Below, in pieces: positions 35,496 to 44,382 of a stretch of 64,000 nucleotides of DNA (position 1 is the stretch's first letter; the number at the start of each line of letters is the position of its first letter). Position numbers and translations under genes: made by a program. The stretch spans positions 496,001 to 560,000 of the forward strand of contig NZ_JAFBDZ010000002.1 of the NCBI RefSeq assembly GCF_016908495.1, written 5' to 3'. The DNA comes from Rossellomorea pakistanensis. Its GTDB lineage: Bacteria; Bacillota; Bacilli; Bacillales; Bacillaceae_B. The notes below the pieces were generated by a model. It saw only the letters and a list, made by a program, of their open reading frames with translations, ran no database searches and was not told where the DNA came from.

Positions 35496-36206
35496 CTACT
35501 GTTTTGGGATAGGACGATAGTATTGACGTGTTTCCTCATCTCGTACAATATACCCTGATTTTTCAAGCTCGTTTCTCAAGTCCTTGATATCAGTATTTTC
35601 CTTTTTCTGCAATGCTTTTTCTCTTGCTTTCATAAGGGCATTGACAGCAGGGGGGAGGTCAGGAGTGTCTAAAACCCAGCGACGATACTGATCCTTATAG
35701 GGGTCTCCTTCTCGTGACCAAGGGTAGCCGTGTTTTTTGAAACCCTCTTCAACGAGCTTAGGTGATTCCTCATGTTTTTCTCGTAAAAGTTCATGTCCTG
35801 AAGTTCCAAGGATAACCAATTCCTTTCTGTCAATGAAGATTTGGTCAATTTCACTCCTTTTAATCCGCTTAGCATGGCCGTCCTTATCCAATTGAACCTC
35901 TTGGTCAGAGATTGTCGCTATTAGACTTTCTTTTATAGAAATATAAGCGAGCACGAGTCCTGCGATTAAGCCAATCATTGCCGTAACCCACTCCATCCAA
36001 GGACCGTTTAATAATGAATGGATCAGTTTAATAGGGCCTTCGAAAGGTACCCAGGGAAGAGTCAGGGCCCAAGCAGCTATTCGGGGAATAAAGTATCCGA
36101 ATACAAGTCCAAGGACTCCAAAACCGCTGTAAATAATGATGCGTGTATTTGTATTAAATCCTACAATTGTCTTTTCTTCACCTGAAGATTGTTGGGTTGC
36201 TGTCAC
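35496..36206 (-). CDS. yqeB: YqeB-like membrane protein
   Basis: 236 aa with two membrane hairpins near the N-terminus (about 23-50 and 75-100) and a cytosolic tail with TISDQEVQLDKDGHAKRIKR, DRKELVILGTSGHEL and RRWVLDTPDLPPAVNALM. This corresponds to Bacillus YqeB, of unknown function. It lies 13 bp behind the TetR gene and 90 bp before the ABC exporter, so it probably contributes to the same response. Confidence 0.75.
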   Translation of the reverse strand: MTATQQSSGEEKTIVGFNTNTRIIIYSGFGVLGLVFGYFIPRIAAWALTLPWVPFEGPIKLIHSLLNGPWMEWVTAMIGLIAGLVLAYISIKESLIATISDQEVQLDKDGHAKRIKRSEIDQIFIDRKELVILGTSGHELLREKHEESPKLVEEGFKKHGYPWSREGDPYKDQYRRWVLDTPDLPPAVNALMKAREKALQKKENTDIKDLRNELEKSGYIVRDEETRQYYRPIPKQ

Positions 36207-36219
36207 TTTGATTCACCTC

Positions 36220-36804
36220 TTAATTATGATTAATAGTAATGACACTTTTTACAGCTTCCATCCAAATGTCTTTATAATTTAATTTGAATCCCATGAGCAT
36301 AAAATTGCTAATATTATCATTGACCATTACAAGCATATGAGCCTTCGTTTCTGTTTTTTCTTGTGAAACAACGCCTAGTTCCACACCTTTCTTTAATAAA
36401 GCAGTGAAACCGTTCAAAAAATCGGTTTGCATATCAAGTAGTCTTTGCTGATACTTTTCATTTCGTCCGACGGTCAAAATAAATTCATTCAGCACTCGCA
36501 AAATGAATGGATCTTCGTCACAATCCGGTAGCAAACTTAAACCATCCATAATCAGTTTTTCAGCAAAGTTCTGTTTTGTATATTCACTTAGGGAGAAGTA
36601 ATTGGAAAAGTAATAGTCAGCAAAAATTTCTTCAAAAAGGAAGTCGATCAACGCTTCTTTAGAAGGAAAATGATAATAAATTGCCGGTTTTGAGATTCCG
36701 ACTTCCTTTGCAATCATAGATAGACTGGTTTTTTCAATCCCATGCTCAGCAAAGAGTCTGTAAGTTGCTTCGACAATGCTTTGAGCTGTCTTATTATTCT
36801 TCAT
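36220..36804 (-). CDS. TetR-family repressor of the YqeB-ABC operon
   Basis: 194 aa. The N-terminal helix-turn-helix reads SLSMIAKEVGISKPAIYYHF (residues 27-46), classical for TetR. The C-terminal ligand domain is divergent. First gene of a three-gene leftward operon, with a 22-bp palindrome directly upstream of its start, a strong sign of autoregulation. Confidence 0.9.
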   Translation of the reverse strand: MKNNKTAQSIVEATYRLFAEHGIEKTSLSMIAKEVGISKPAIYYHFPSKEALIDFLFEEIFADYYFSNYFSLSEYTKQNFAEKLIMDGLSLLPDCDEDPFILRVLNEFILTVGRNEKYQQRLLDMQTDFLNGFTALLKKGVELGVVSQEKTETKAHMLVMVNDNISNFMLMGFKLNYKDIWMEAVKSVITINHN

Positions 36805-36821
36805 AAAAATTGCTCCTTCAT

Positions 36822-36843
36822 TTACTTAACGATCGGTAAGTAA
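36822..36843. promoter_or_regulatory. TetR-type operator palindrome
   Basis: TTACTTA and TAAGTAA flank a central CGATCG with one mismatched pair (A/G), giving a 22-bp near-perfect palindrome that starts 18 bp upstream of the tetR start codon. The size and position are typical of TetR operators. Confidence 0.75.
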
Positions 36844-36984
36844 ATTTTACAATAAATCTATAGAAGAAGGCAATTCATTATATAAAGCAGCCGTGTTCTT
36901 GATGAAGGGGAACAAGCTTTAAATTCCTCGAAAATTTATCATTGACAATCATTTACATCGCATGGTATGATTTTTTCTTTTTAA

Positions 36985-37210
36985 TAGGCTCTTACGTAGA
37001 GATTGTTATTTGGGAGGAATAAACATTTGACCGTTCCTTTCCGCTACAGGCACTCGCTTTCCGCTGGGAGGAAGTCGAGCCTCCTCGACGTACCGTCTAC
37101 GGGGTCTCGACTTTTCCACTGCATCCCGCAGGAGTCAAGTGCCTTCCGCTCCAATCCACTCTGCGTTTTCCATGTTGTTAAAAGCAACAAACTTTTAGAA
37201 AAGAGCCTTT
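36985..37210. repeat. GC-rich structured repeat element, full copy
   Basis: Ends are inverted: AGGCTCTTACGTAGAGATTGTT on the left matches the reverse of AACAAACTTTTAGAAAAGAGCCT on the right. The interior (about 37030-37165) is much richer in GC than its surroundings and folds on itself (CGCTTTCCGCTGGGAGGAAG; GTCGAGCCTCC with GGGGTCTCGAC; CCGCAGGAGTCAAG). It resembles a repeat scattered in many Bacillus genomes. Truncated copies are at 43581 and 51873. Confidence 0.75.
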
Positions 37211-37295
37211 TCTATGAATCTACTTAGTATTTATGGTTTTTCAGAGAAAATACTCTTGTATATAAAATTAATAAAGAAAGTGAGGGAAATCTCGT

Positions 37296-38498
37296 ATGTC
37301 AACAGAACAACGAAAAAAGTTAATCATTTTGATGATCAATATGTTTATCGCTATTGGGAGCTTTGGGATTATTATTCCAATCTTACCGGCATATTTAGAA
37401 TCCATTAATCAAGGGGGAACAGCTGCAGGGTTGATGATTGCCATTTTTGCAGGAGCTCAGCTTATTTTTTCTCCTATTGCTGGGAAATGGACGGATCAAT
37501 ATGGCCGAAGAAAAATGATTATTTATGGACTTATCGGATTGACGATCTCCATGTTTGTTTTTTATGGGTTTGATTCCATTTGGTGGCTCTATGCTTCACG
37601 TGTCATTGGTGGGATCGGTGCAGCACTTCTTATTCCTGCCATTTTTGCCTATGTAGCCGATATTACAACAATGAAGCAACGTGCAAAAGGGAATAGCTTA
37701 GTTTCAGCGTCGATGTCACTTGGAATTGTGATCGGACCAGGAATTGGTGGATTTTTAGCGGATTTTGGATTGAAAATGCCATTCCTAGTGTCAGCCATTG
37801 TATCCTTAGTAGCTGTTGTATTCTCAGTTGTCGTACTTGAAGAAAGTATGCAGTCATCAGAAGCGGTTGGTTCACCAAAAGATGAAGAATCAATGGCTAG
37901 GAAAATGGCACGGTCTGTAAGAATGCCTTATTTCATTCCACTGGTTATTACCCTAGTGATGAGTTTTGGCTTGATGGCCTACGAATCCGTTCTTGGACTC
38001 TTCGTTGATAATCAATTTGGAGCAAGTCCTCAGGAAATTGCCATGATGGTTACATCTACTGGCATTGTTAGTGTTATTGTACAATTGTTCTTTGTCGATC
38101 GCATTGTGAATCGATATGGAGAAGGAAAGGTCTTAAATATCTTTTTAGGAGTAGCAGTCATTGGTTTCCTTCTGTCGCTATTCGCTTCTAGTTATGTGTT
38201 GTTTTTCGGTGTAACTCTTTTAATATTCCTTGCCACTTCTATCCTTCGTCCGGTCTTGAATACGCTTATCTCCAAGATGGCGGGGGATGAACAGGGCTTT
38301 GCCATGGGGATGAACAATGCCTATATGAGTATCGGAAATATCTTAGGGCCAACACTTGCAGGGGTATTATATGATGTTAAAATTGTCTATCCATTCATAT
38401 TAGGGCTCATTCTTTTAGGAATGACATTGGTTACCACTATTATTTGGCAGAAACGTAGTCTTATTCGAGAAGCAAGAGTAAAAGTGAAGCAAGTGTAG
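37296..38498 (+). CDS. NorA/Bmr-like MFS multidrug exporter
   Basis: 400 aa, twelve membrane segments. TM1 reads GSFGIIIPILPAYLE; loop 2-3 GKWTDQYGRRKMIIYG; motif C in TM5 GIVIGPGIGGFLAD, diagnostic of drug:H+ antiporters. No regulator sits beside it; the GC-rich repeat occupies its upstream region, leaving about 85 bp for a promoter. Monocistronic, with a strong terminator. Confidence 0.88.
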   Translation: MSTEQRKKLIILMINMFIAIGSFGIIIPILPAYLESINQGGTAAGLMIAIFAGAQLIFSPIAGKWTDQYGRRKMIIYGLIGLTISMFVFYGFDSIWWLYASRVIGGIGAALLIPAIFAYVADITTMKQRAKGNSLVSASMSLGIVIGPGIGGFLADFGLKMPFLVSAIVSLVAVVFSVVVLEESMQSSEAVGSPKDEESMARKMARSVRMPYFIPLVITLVMSFGLMAYESVLGLFVDNQFGASPQEIAMMVTSTGIVSVIVQLFFVDRIVNRYGEGKVLNIFLGVAVIGFLLSLFASSYVLFFGVTLLIFLATSILRPVLNTLISKMAGDEQGFAMGMNNAYMSIGNILGPTLAGVLYDVKIVYPFILGLILLGMTLVTTIIWQKRSLIREARVKVKQV

Positions 38499-38518
38499 AA
38501 GAAAATATGGTTATCAAG

Positions 38519-38550
38519 AACCTGTCAGGGAGTATGCTGGCAGGTTTTTT
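38519..38550 (+). terminator. Terminator of the NorA/Bmr-like gene
   Basis: AACCTGTCAG (38519-38528) pairs with CTGGCAGGTT (38537-38546; one G-U) around an eight-base loop, then T. Confidence 0.85.
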
Positions 38551-38619
38551 CATATATTATAGATTAATAGGCAGTGAAATAATGGGAAAAATAAATATTT
38601 TGGATGGGGGGATCATTTT

Positions 38620-39216
38620 TTGATTATATGGATTAACGGAACTTTCGGCTCGGGGAAAACGACGACGGCATATGAATTACAAAGAAGGGTACGAGATTCC
38701 TTTGTCTATGATCCTGAAAGATTCGGGTATGTATTGATGACAAACGTACCGAAAGAGATTTCGAAGGGGGATTTTCAAGATTATCCGTTATGGCGGGAAA
38801 CAAACTATGCTTTACTAAAGCAAATAGCTGAAGAATATAAAGGAATTATCATTGTCCCAATGACACTTACGGATGAATTATACTTTGAAGAGATAATTGG
38901 GAGATTAAGAGATCATGGTGTAGAAGTAAAGCATTTTACTCTATCAGCCTCTAAGTCTACGATTCAAAAACGATTAAGAAAAAGGTTTGAAGGGGAAAAT
39001 TCATGGGCGTCCCAACAGATGAATGGGCGGCTAAGTCGTTTAGCGAAGGACACCTTTAAAGAACATATACAAACAGACATGATGTCTATTGAGGAAGTGG
39101 TGGAGACGATTGCGAAACGATCTTCTCTGTCGTTGCTTCCTGACAATCGTACAAAGCTTAGGAAAAAGCTTGATCGACTAAGTGTTACTCTGAAAGAGAT
39201 CAGGTTATTAAAGTAA
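38620..39216 (+). CDS. tmrB: TmrB-like ATP-binding tunicamycin resistance protein
   Basis: 198 aa from TTG, with a GGGGGG SD. LIIWINGTFGSGKTTTAYEL contains Walker A (residues 7-15). FVYDPERFGYVL, DFQDYPLWRETNY and IIIVPMTLTDELYF follow the order and spacing of Bacillus TmrB (197 aa), which binds tunicamycin at the membrane. A decayed copy of its 3' end lies at 42556-42674. Probably expressed together with the GNAT gene 41 bp downstream. Confidence 0.85.
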   Translation: MIIWINGTFGSGKTTTAYELQRRVRDSFVYDPERFGYVLMTNVPKEISKGDFQDYPLWRETNYALLKQIAEEYKGIIIVPMTLTDELYFEEIIGRLRDHGVEVKHFTLSASKSTIQKRLRKRFEGENSWASQQMNGRLSRLAKDTFKEHIQTDMMSIEEVVETIAKRSSLSLLPDNRTKLRKKLDRLSVTLKEIRLLK

Positions 39217-39257
39217 TTTCCCTTTTATAAAAAAGATGGAAAGGTGAGGTTGGGGTA

Positions 39258-39725
39258 ATGTCTAAAATTGAGCTTAGAAAGATCAATTCAGAAAATTGGC
39301 GTGAAGCTCTTGAGCTTTCCGTGTATGCTCATCAACAAAAATTTGTTGCAGCTGTTACACCACCTGTTGCTATTGCTCTTGCTAAAGCATACATCCGACC
39401 AGATGGTAAAATAGTCGATCCATATGGGATTAACTATCAGAACAACATGATCGGCTTTTTTAATCTGCATTATACACCTGATAGTAAAGAAGACTATTGG
39501 TTATTTCATTTTTTTATCGATAAGAAATTTCAAAGAAACGGGTTTGGTTCTGATTCGATAAAAGAGTTGATGAAGCATCTTAAACAGACTCATCCTTCTT
39601 GTAACCGCCTCCGTCTAACTGTCCATCCAGAGAACGAAGCCGGTAAGTTATTTTATCATAATCTAGGATTCATTGAGGATCATATTCTTACATATGGTGA
39701 GCCGACCTATTCGATATTGATTTAA
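39258..39725 (+). CDS. GNAT acetyltransferase, polyamine-acetylating (BltD/SpeG-like) type
   Basis: 155 aa. Starts IELRKINSENWREALELSVY, with the acetyl-CoA loop KKFQRNGFGSDSIKELMKHL at about 95-114 and a C-terminal NEAGKLFYHNLGF. The layout matches diamine/spermidine acetyltransferases such as BltD, which in Bacillus accompanies an efflux pump. Substrate not proven. No clear terminator follows. Confidence 0.75.
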   Translation: MSKIELRKINSENWREALELSVYAHQQKFVAAVTPPVAIALAKAYIRPDGKIVDPYGINYQNNMIGFFNLHYTPDSKEDYWLFHFFIDKKFQRNGFGSDSIKELMKHLKQTHPSCNRLRLTVHPENEAGKLFYHNLGFIEDHILTYGEPTYSILI

Positions 39726-40058
39726 ACTATAGTTTGTTTGATAAAAAAAATTTTCTATTAAACCGATGAAGTTCAAAAAACGTAGGAAAATGATGTAGTG
39801 AAAAACTTTTGGAATAAGTCAGTTGGTTTTTCCTTTTTGCCCCCTCAAGTAAACCTTTTAACCTATTCGATGGGAGTTTTATTATTTATTTCTTTTGTTT
39901 TTCATTAACCCCTGTATATCTCACAAACAGAAGGGATTATCCCATAGAAAATGGAAGTACTTTAGAGAATGTAATTTTTTAAAAAATAAGCAGGATTATT
40001 CGACAAGGAACGTTGTTCTCAATGCTGAAGGAACAAAAAATAGGATGGAGGATTTAAA
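39726..40058. other. Intergenic gap without recognisable features
   Basis: I see no supportable frame, strong hairpin or repeat. AT-rich sequence with the racemase promoter presumably at its right end. Confidence 0.4.
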
Positions 40059-40751
40059 ATGAAGGTTATCGGTCTTATCGGAGGAATGAGTTGGGAATCA
40101 TCTGTTGAGTATTATCGTATTATTAACGAAGAAGTGAAAAGGAGGCTGGGAGGGTTACATTCTGCAAGAATCCTATTATATAGTGTAGACTTTGAAGAAA
40201 TTGAGCGTTTACAGTCAAAAGGGGACTGGAAAAAGGCGGGGGAAACATTGGGAGACGTTGCCTTTTCTTTAGAAAAAGGGGGGGCAGATTTTATTGTCAT
40301 TTGTACAAATACTATGCACAAGGTTATAGATGACATACATGAAAAAATAAGTATTCCTATTTTACATATTGCAGATGCAACAGCAAACCAGATTAAAGAG
40401 CAGGGGGTTCATACCGTCGGATTACTTGGTACAAGGTACACAATGGAGCAAGACTTTTATAAGTCACGGTTAGAAGCGAAGGGTATTAACGTTCTGGTCC
40501 CAAATCAAAATGAAAGAGAGATTGTAAACAAAGTGATTTATGATGAGTTATGTTTAGGGAAGGTTCAACAAACATCAAGGGATTATTATAAAAAGGTGAT
40601 TCAAGGTTTAATCAAAACTGGCGCTGAAGGAATTATATTAGGCTGTACGGAAATTGGTTTATTGATCAAACCGGAGGATTCTATAGTTCCTCTGTTTGAC
40701 ACAACGTACATCCACGCTCTTGAAGCAGTAAATAGGTCCTTAAAGAAATAA
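40059..40751 (+). CDS. Aspartate/glutamate racemase family (YgeA/RacX type)
   Basis: 230 aa. Two catalytic cysteines are in place: C82 (ICTNTMHK) and C196 (LGCTEIGL). The N-terminal MKVIGLIGGMSWESSVEYY is the YgeA-branch signature. Such enzymes racemise amino acids by a two-base mechanism without PLP; substrate is usually broad. Monocistronic. Confidence 0.88.
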   Translation: MKVIGLIGGMSWESSVEYYRIINEEVKRRLGGLHSARILLYSVDFEEIERLQSKGDWKKAGETLGDVAFSLEKGGADFIVICTNTMHKVIDDIHEKISIPILHIADATANQIKEQGVHTVGLLGTRYTMEQDFYKSRLEAKGINVLVPNQNEREIVNKVIYDELCLGKVQQTSRDYYKKVIQGLIKTGAEGIILGCTEIGLLIKPEDSIVPLFDTTYIHALEAVNRSLKK

Positions 40752-40871
40752 TCGTATAGCGATATTACCGGAATTCTCATCCAAGTGAATCAAGCGGATC
40801 CTAGTGCACGTCTATTTATGCATTGATTGATTTATTGAACATACTGTAGTAGAAGGAATTCAGGAGCTTTC

Positions 40872-41081
40872 ATGATGCATCATAATGTAGAATTCATTGA
40901 TAGAGCTGCAATTCATGGAGCAGGATTAGGAGTTATTTTCATGTCCTTTTTTGGTCTATTATGGTCGGTCACAGGTATCATGGGATTGCAGGGATTGGGG
41001 TCCACTATAACCCTTTGGATCACTGGTCTGATTATATGGACAACGACTAAACGATTACTGATGCCCCTGCTCATAAAATGA
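40872..41081 (+). CDS. Small two-TM membrane protein, possibly truncated
   Basis: 69 aa, CAGGAG five bases before ATG. Two hydrophobic segments (AGLGVIFMSFFGLLWSVTGI and STITLWITGLIIWTTT). No family recognised. It stops 40 bp before palindromic copy E, so it could be the front of a longer gene cut short; neither the remaining piece nor a frameshift is visible. Confidence 0.5.
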   Translation: MMHHNVEFIDRAAIHGAGLGVIFMSFFGLLWSVTGIMGLQGLGSTITLWITGLIIWTTTKRLLMPLLIK

Positions 41082-41120
41082 TGTAGTTCATGTATGTTTT
41101 CTTTTTCGAAAAGAAGCGAT

Positions 41121-41226
41121 GGACGATCCAAATTGGGACTAAAACCATATCAATAAATAGAAAGTTTGTTGGCCAACTTCTATATATTGATATGGTTCCT
41201 GACATCTTGTTTTGTGACAGCCTCTT
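41121..41226. repeat. Dispersed palindromic element, copy E
   Basis: Inner arms AACCATATCAATAAATAGAA / TTCTATATATTGATATGGTT pair almost perfectly; outer arms GGACGATCCAAATTGGG / TTTTGTGACAGCCTC. Only 2 bp separate it from the stop of the leftward regulator gene, so it may end that transcript. Confidence 0.75.
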
Positions 41227-41227
41227 T

Positions 41228-41782
41228 TTAAATTGGATAATATAAGATCATACTTAGTCGTGTTAATGTTTCTCCTGAATTATGATAGGTATGGGGTCTG
41301 TCAGCCTTGAATCTGATAGAATCACCACTTCTTACTGTGTTTTCAATGTTATTTACACGTATTGTTAGTTCTCCTTCGAAAACAGTAATTAACTCTTCTG
41401 TTCCCTCTCTGTGTGCCTCAGCACTTAGGAAACCACCTTTTTCTATTTCAACTGTATACACTTCAAAGCGCTTATCCTCTTCGAACGGGAAATAAGGAAA
41501 GACTCGATATTTCCCATTGTCTTCAGATAATGTTTGAATTTCACTTTTTAAAATAACCTTCGTATCTGGCTGGGGATTATTGATCAGTGAAGTAAAAGAA
41601 ATTTTCAATCCATTTACTATTTTCCAAATCGTTGTAATCGTGGGGATCGAATCTCCCCTTTCAATTTGGCCTATCATCGTTTTGCTTACACCCGTTAATT
41701 CTGCAACCTTTTCAAGACTTAATTTTTTATTGGATCTCAAAGCTTTTAAATTTTTAGCAATGATTAAATGAATTTCCTCCAC
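41228..41782 (-). CDS. XRE-cupin transcriptional regulator
   Basis: 184 aa from GTG 41782, seven bases after AGGAG; the ATG at 41800 has no SD and the GTG gives the normal VEEIHLIIAKNLKALR N-terminus. Helix-turn-helix at about 12-62 (LSLEKVAELTGVSKTMIGQI), cupin_2 domain at about 100-184 (EAHREGTEELITVFEGELTI, DRPHTYHN). It is divergent from a LysE exporter 115 bp away and probably controls it in response to the exported metabolite. Confidence 0.88.
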   Translation of the reverse strand: MEEIHLIIAKNLKALRSNKKLSLEKVAELTGVSKTMIGQIERGDSIPTITTIWKIVNGLKISFTSLINNPQPDTKVILKSEIQTLSEDNGKYRVFPYFPFEEDKRFEVYTVEIEKGGFLSAEAHREGTEELITVFEGELTIRVNNIENTVRSGDSIRFKADRPHTYHNSGETLTRLSMILYYPI

Positions 41783-41805
41783 ACAAACACTCCTGTTCAT
41801 ATATA

Positions 41806-41864
41806 CAATATAATGTACATATCGTATAATAAAACGTACAACGTTATATTGACCATTTAGGTCA
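41806..41864. promoter_or_regulatory. Divergent operator region for XRE-cupin/LysE
   Basis: CAATATAATGTACAT (41806-41820) is inverted relative to ACGTACAACGTTATATTG (41834-41851), with the CAATATAA and GTAC blocks conserved. Directly after it TGACC-ATTTA-GGTCA (41850-41864) is a second small palindrome. Confidence 0.55.
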
Positions 41865-41896
41865 TTATAACATAGTTCTGGGAGGGGGGTTCCATT

Positions 41897-42481
41897 ATGA
41901 CATTATTATCATTGCTTCTATACGCATTTGTTACTAGTTTTACCCCGGGGCCAAATAACATCATGGCTATGTTATTTGCGAATAAATATGGGTTTAAAAG
42001 TACTTTTAGATTTTGTTTAGGAGTAGGCGCAGGTTTTTTTGTGGTCATATTGTTGAGTTGTTACTTCAACATCATGCTTAAAAATTTCATTCCAAAAATC
42101 GAATTTCTAATGACCATTATAGGTTCAGCTTATATGCTGTATCTGGCTATTAAAATTATCGCAAGTAAGAATAATGATCAAGATGCAGATGGGGACAAAA
42201 ATAACAGTTTTTTCGCAGGCATGCTTTTACAATTCGTGAACCCAAAAGGGATTTTATATGGAATAACCGTAATTTCAACCTTCATCATTCCGAATCACAC
42301 TTCAAATTCGAGCTTATTATTTTATTCAGTTTTTCTTGCCTTTATTGGGTTTATGGGAACCTTCAGCTGGAGTGTGTTTGGTTCGATATTTAGAATGTTC
42401 TTAACGAAGTATAGAAGTCCGTTTAATGTCATTATGGCTTTGTTATTAATGTATAGTGCGGTTTCAATATTTATGGAATAA
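41897..42481 (+). CDS. LysE-family exporter
   Basis: 194 aa, GGGAGGGGGG before ATG. Starts LLSLLLYAFVTSFTPGPNNI, the LysE/RhtB signature; FVNPKGILYGITVIS marks the second half. Shorter than usual and closest in pattern to cysteine/O-acetylserine exporters. Controlled in all likelihood by the divergent XRE-cupin protein. Confidence 0.82.
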   Translation: MTLLSLLLYAFVTSFTPGPNNIMAMLFANKYGFKSTFRFCLGVGAGFFVVILLSCYFNIMLKNFIPKIEFLMTIIGSAYMLYLAIKIIASKNNDQDADGDKNNSFFAGMLLQFVNPKGILYGITVISTFIIPNHTSNSSLLFYSVFLAFIGFMGTFSWSVFGSIFRMFLTKYRSPFNVIMALLLMYSAVSIFME

Positions 42482-42555
42482 GAAATAAATTAACAGCATC
42501 CGATATATGTTTTCCCTCTTCAATCGCGAAAACTGCGTAGATCAGGCTGTAGGGA

Positions 42556-42674
42556 CAAAGGAAGTGGTGAAAACGATGGCCAAACAAGCCTTTATATCCT
42601 AACTTCCTGACTATCGTACAAACTTATGAACAGATTGATCGACATCATGTTTAATTGAAGGAAATTATTAAAAT
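42556..42674 (+). pseudogene. Decayed 3' fragment of a tmrB paralogue
   Basis: The DNA runs GGAAGTGGTG, AACGATGGCCAAAC, CTTCCTGACTATCGTACAAA and TTGATCGAC in the same order and spacing as the 3' third of tmrB (about 39090-39216; there GGAAGTGGTG, GACGATTGCGAAAC, CTTCCTGACAATCGTACAAA, CTTGATCGAC). Stops interrupt the frame (around LPDYRT). No intact 5' part is present. It accounts for much of the 42482-42710 gap. Confidence 0.75.
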
Positions 42675-42710
42675 AGTGACCAAAATAACCATACATTTTC
42701 AAAATTGCAG

Positions 42711-42750
42711 AAAAAAAGAGCCAGTGACTCCGTTGGCCCTTTAACTGGCT
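42711..42750 (-). terminator. Terminator of the TauE/SafE gene
   Basis: On the minus strand AGCCAGT pairs with ACTGGCT (42719-42725 with 42744-42750), followed by CTTTTTTT. Confidence 0.7.
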
Positions 42751-42779
42751 ATTGATTGATAGTCCTTTAAATTTCTGGT

Positions 42780-43547
42780 TTAGATTATCAGTTTAAATCC
42801 ACTAATCAAAATCATTAATGCCATAATCGTCCTTAATGGTTTTGCAGGTAATTTTGATGATAGGGTGCTTCCTATAATCACACCTGGTATAGAGCCCAGC
42901 AAAAGGTTCGTCATTAATAAGTAATCGACATTGCCGATTCCGGCATGCATTACTCCAGCAGCCGTGACCAATAAAAAAGCATGAGCAATATCCGTTCCTA
43001 CTAACTCTGAGGGACGCATTTTATAAAGGAACAGCATAGCTAAAGCAAATAATGAACCTGATCCAATCGAAGTTATTCCGACGATAAAGCCTAATATTGC
43101 TCCGATAACGATCGTTATGGTTCGTTTTTCCTGATGGGACTTTATTTGAAGATGCTTCCATTCATATTTATCCTTTAGGAATGTTTTAATGAGTGTAATC
43201 AATGCCACTAAAACTAAAACATATCCCAAGGCATGTTTAATAACTTGCTCTTGATTATGAAAGAAAGAGTCAAATAAATGGAGGAGCCCGACTGCACAGA
43301 TGGCACTTGGAATACTTCCGATTGCAAGGTATTTTACTACCTCGAGATTTATCGTCTTTTGTCTCCAATGCTGGACTGAACCGAAAAATTTCGTGATTGA
43401 ATTATAAACAAGATCTGTTCCTACTGCGATAGATGGACTGATTCCTAATAAAATTAAAACAGGTGTTAACAAGGCGGCACCACCAACACCAGTTAATCCA
43501 ACTAATAAGCCAACAAAAAAACCCATTAAAATCATACCTATACTCAT
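42780..43547 (-). CDS. TauE/SafE-family anion exporter (sulfite/organosulfonate)
   Basis: 255 aa with about eight membrane segments and two pseudo-repeats: GLLVGLTGVGGAALLTPVLI near the N-terminus and GFIVGITSIGSGSLFALAML in the middle. Members export sulfite, sulfoacetate or related anions. It lies 3.5 kb from the sulfolactate operon but is separately transcribed, so a link is only suggestive. Confidence 0.85.
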   Translation of the reverse strand: MSIGMILMGFFVGLLVGLTGVGGAALLTPVLILLGISPSIAVGTDLVYNSITKFFGSVQHWRQKTINLEVVKYLAIGSIPSAICAVGLLHLFDSFFHNQEQVIKHALGYVLVLVALITLIKTFLKDKYEWKHLQIKSHQEKRTITIVIGAILGFIVGITSIGSGSLFALAMLFLYKMRPSELVGTDIAHAFLLVTAAGVMHAGIGNVDYLLMTNLLLGSIPGVIIGSTLSSKLPAKPLRTIMALMILISGFKLII

Positions 43548-43580
43548 AAATTAAGCGCTCCAGTCTACCCTTAAATCCAT

Positions 43581-43632
43581 TTAAGGCTCTTTTTGTAAGG
43601 CTGTTTTCGCATAGAGTGTTGTTTTCGAACAA
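43581..43632. repeat. Truncated end of the GC-rich element
   Basis: AAGGCTCTTTTTGTAAGG, CTGTTTTCGCATAGAGTGTTGTTTT carries the terminal motif seen at 36985 and 51873, but the GC-rich body is absent. It lies upstream of the TauE/SafE start. Confidence 0.55.
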
Positions 43633-44382
43633 GAATAGGAACCCGTAATGATGAAGGTTTTGGGATATCTTTTCGTCAAGCAATAAATGTGGCACTAATT
43701 TTGAATGATTTAAGATGTTTATAATGGACCAAAAGCAACAAAACTTGCGACAAAAAAACCTATACCCTCAATTTATGAAATGGGTATACGCCTTGTTACT
43801 CTCTGTTAATAAGGATTTAGCTGTAAAACTCCATGTAAGATTAGTGGAAAAAATAAATAATTTGTTAAGAACACTAGGAGCCAATTTAAATTTAGGTTCT
43901 TTTCATAAAGATATTGTTTTTATGAGTTGAGAGACTTTAAATTTTCAAGTCTGGCCTTTCCAAGTACTCAAGTAGGGAACAGAAGGGTTGTTTTTTGGCA
44001 GTAGAGAAGATATTTACAAATATAAAAACCAACTATGTTTGGCTGGAGCTCTAAAATGCTGATGAAAGGCAAAACCTATTGGAAAGCAGAAATAATGTCC
44101 TTCATCAAGCCGATGAAGGACGAAACAAGGTAGGGAAGTGGAAAAAAGTAAGAAAACGGTCAAAACTTCATAAGAAAACTTTCTCCCACTTCAAAGCCTA
44201 CTTATATGATCACACAGTTGCAGGCATACGAACCTACAGGGTCTGTTATGGAATAGGTGGTAACACATGCATTCTTGCAGTCTTTTCACATCGGAATTGG
44301 GTAGCGAACGCTTAAGTAACAGACTCTACCTGCACAAGCAGGCTTAGCCGTGGGAAGGACAATTTGACGTGCATCTATATCA
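43633..44382. other. Gap of ~750 bp with no credible gene
   Basis: Two open frames (43715-43930 and 44079-44315, both rightward) lack ribosome binding sites and look like no known protein. The base composition is less AT-skewed than other gaps, hinting at decayed coding DNA, but I could not identify the parent gene. Confidence 0.35.

Noticed and set aside
37003-37227. 74-codon frame in the GC-rich element
   Set aside because: Frame arises from the structured repeat; equivalent copies at 43581 and 51873 are truncated and non-coding.
43715-43930. 71-codon rightward frame
   Set aside because: No SD, no recognisable product; treated as part of the gap.
44079-44315. 78-codon rightward frame
   Set aside because: No SD and composition not like a protein; possibly decayed DNA.
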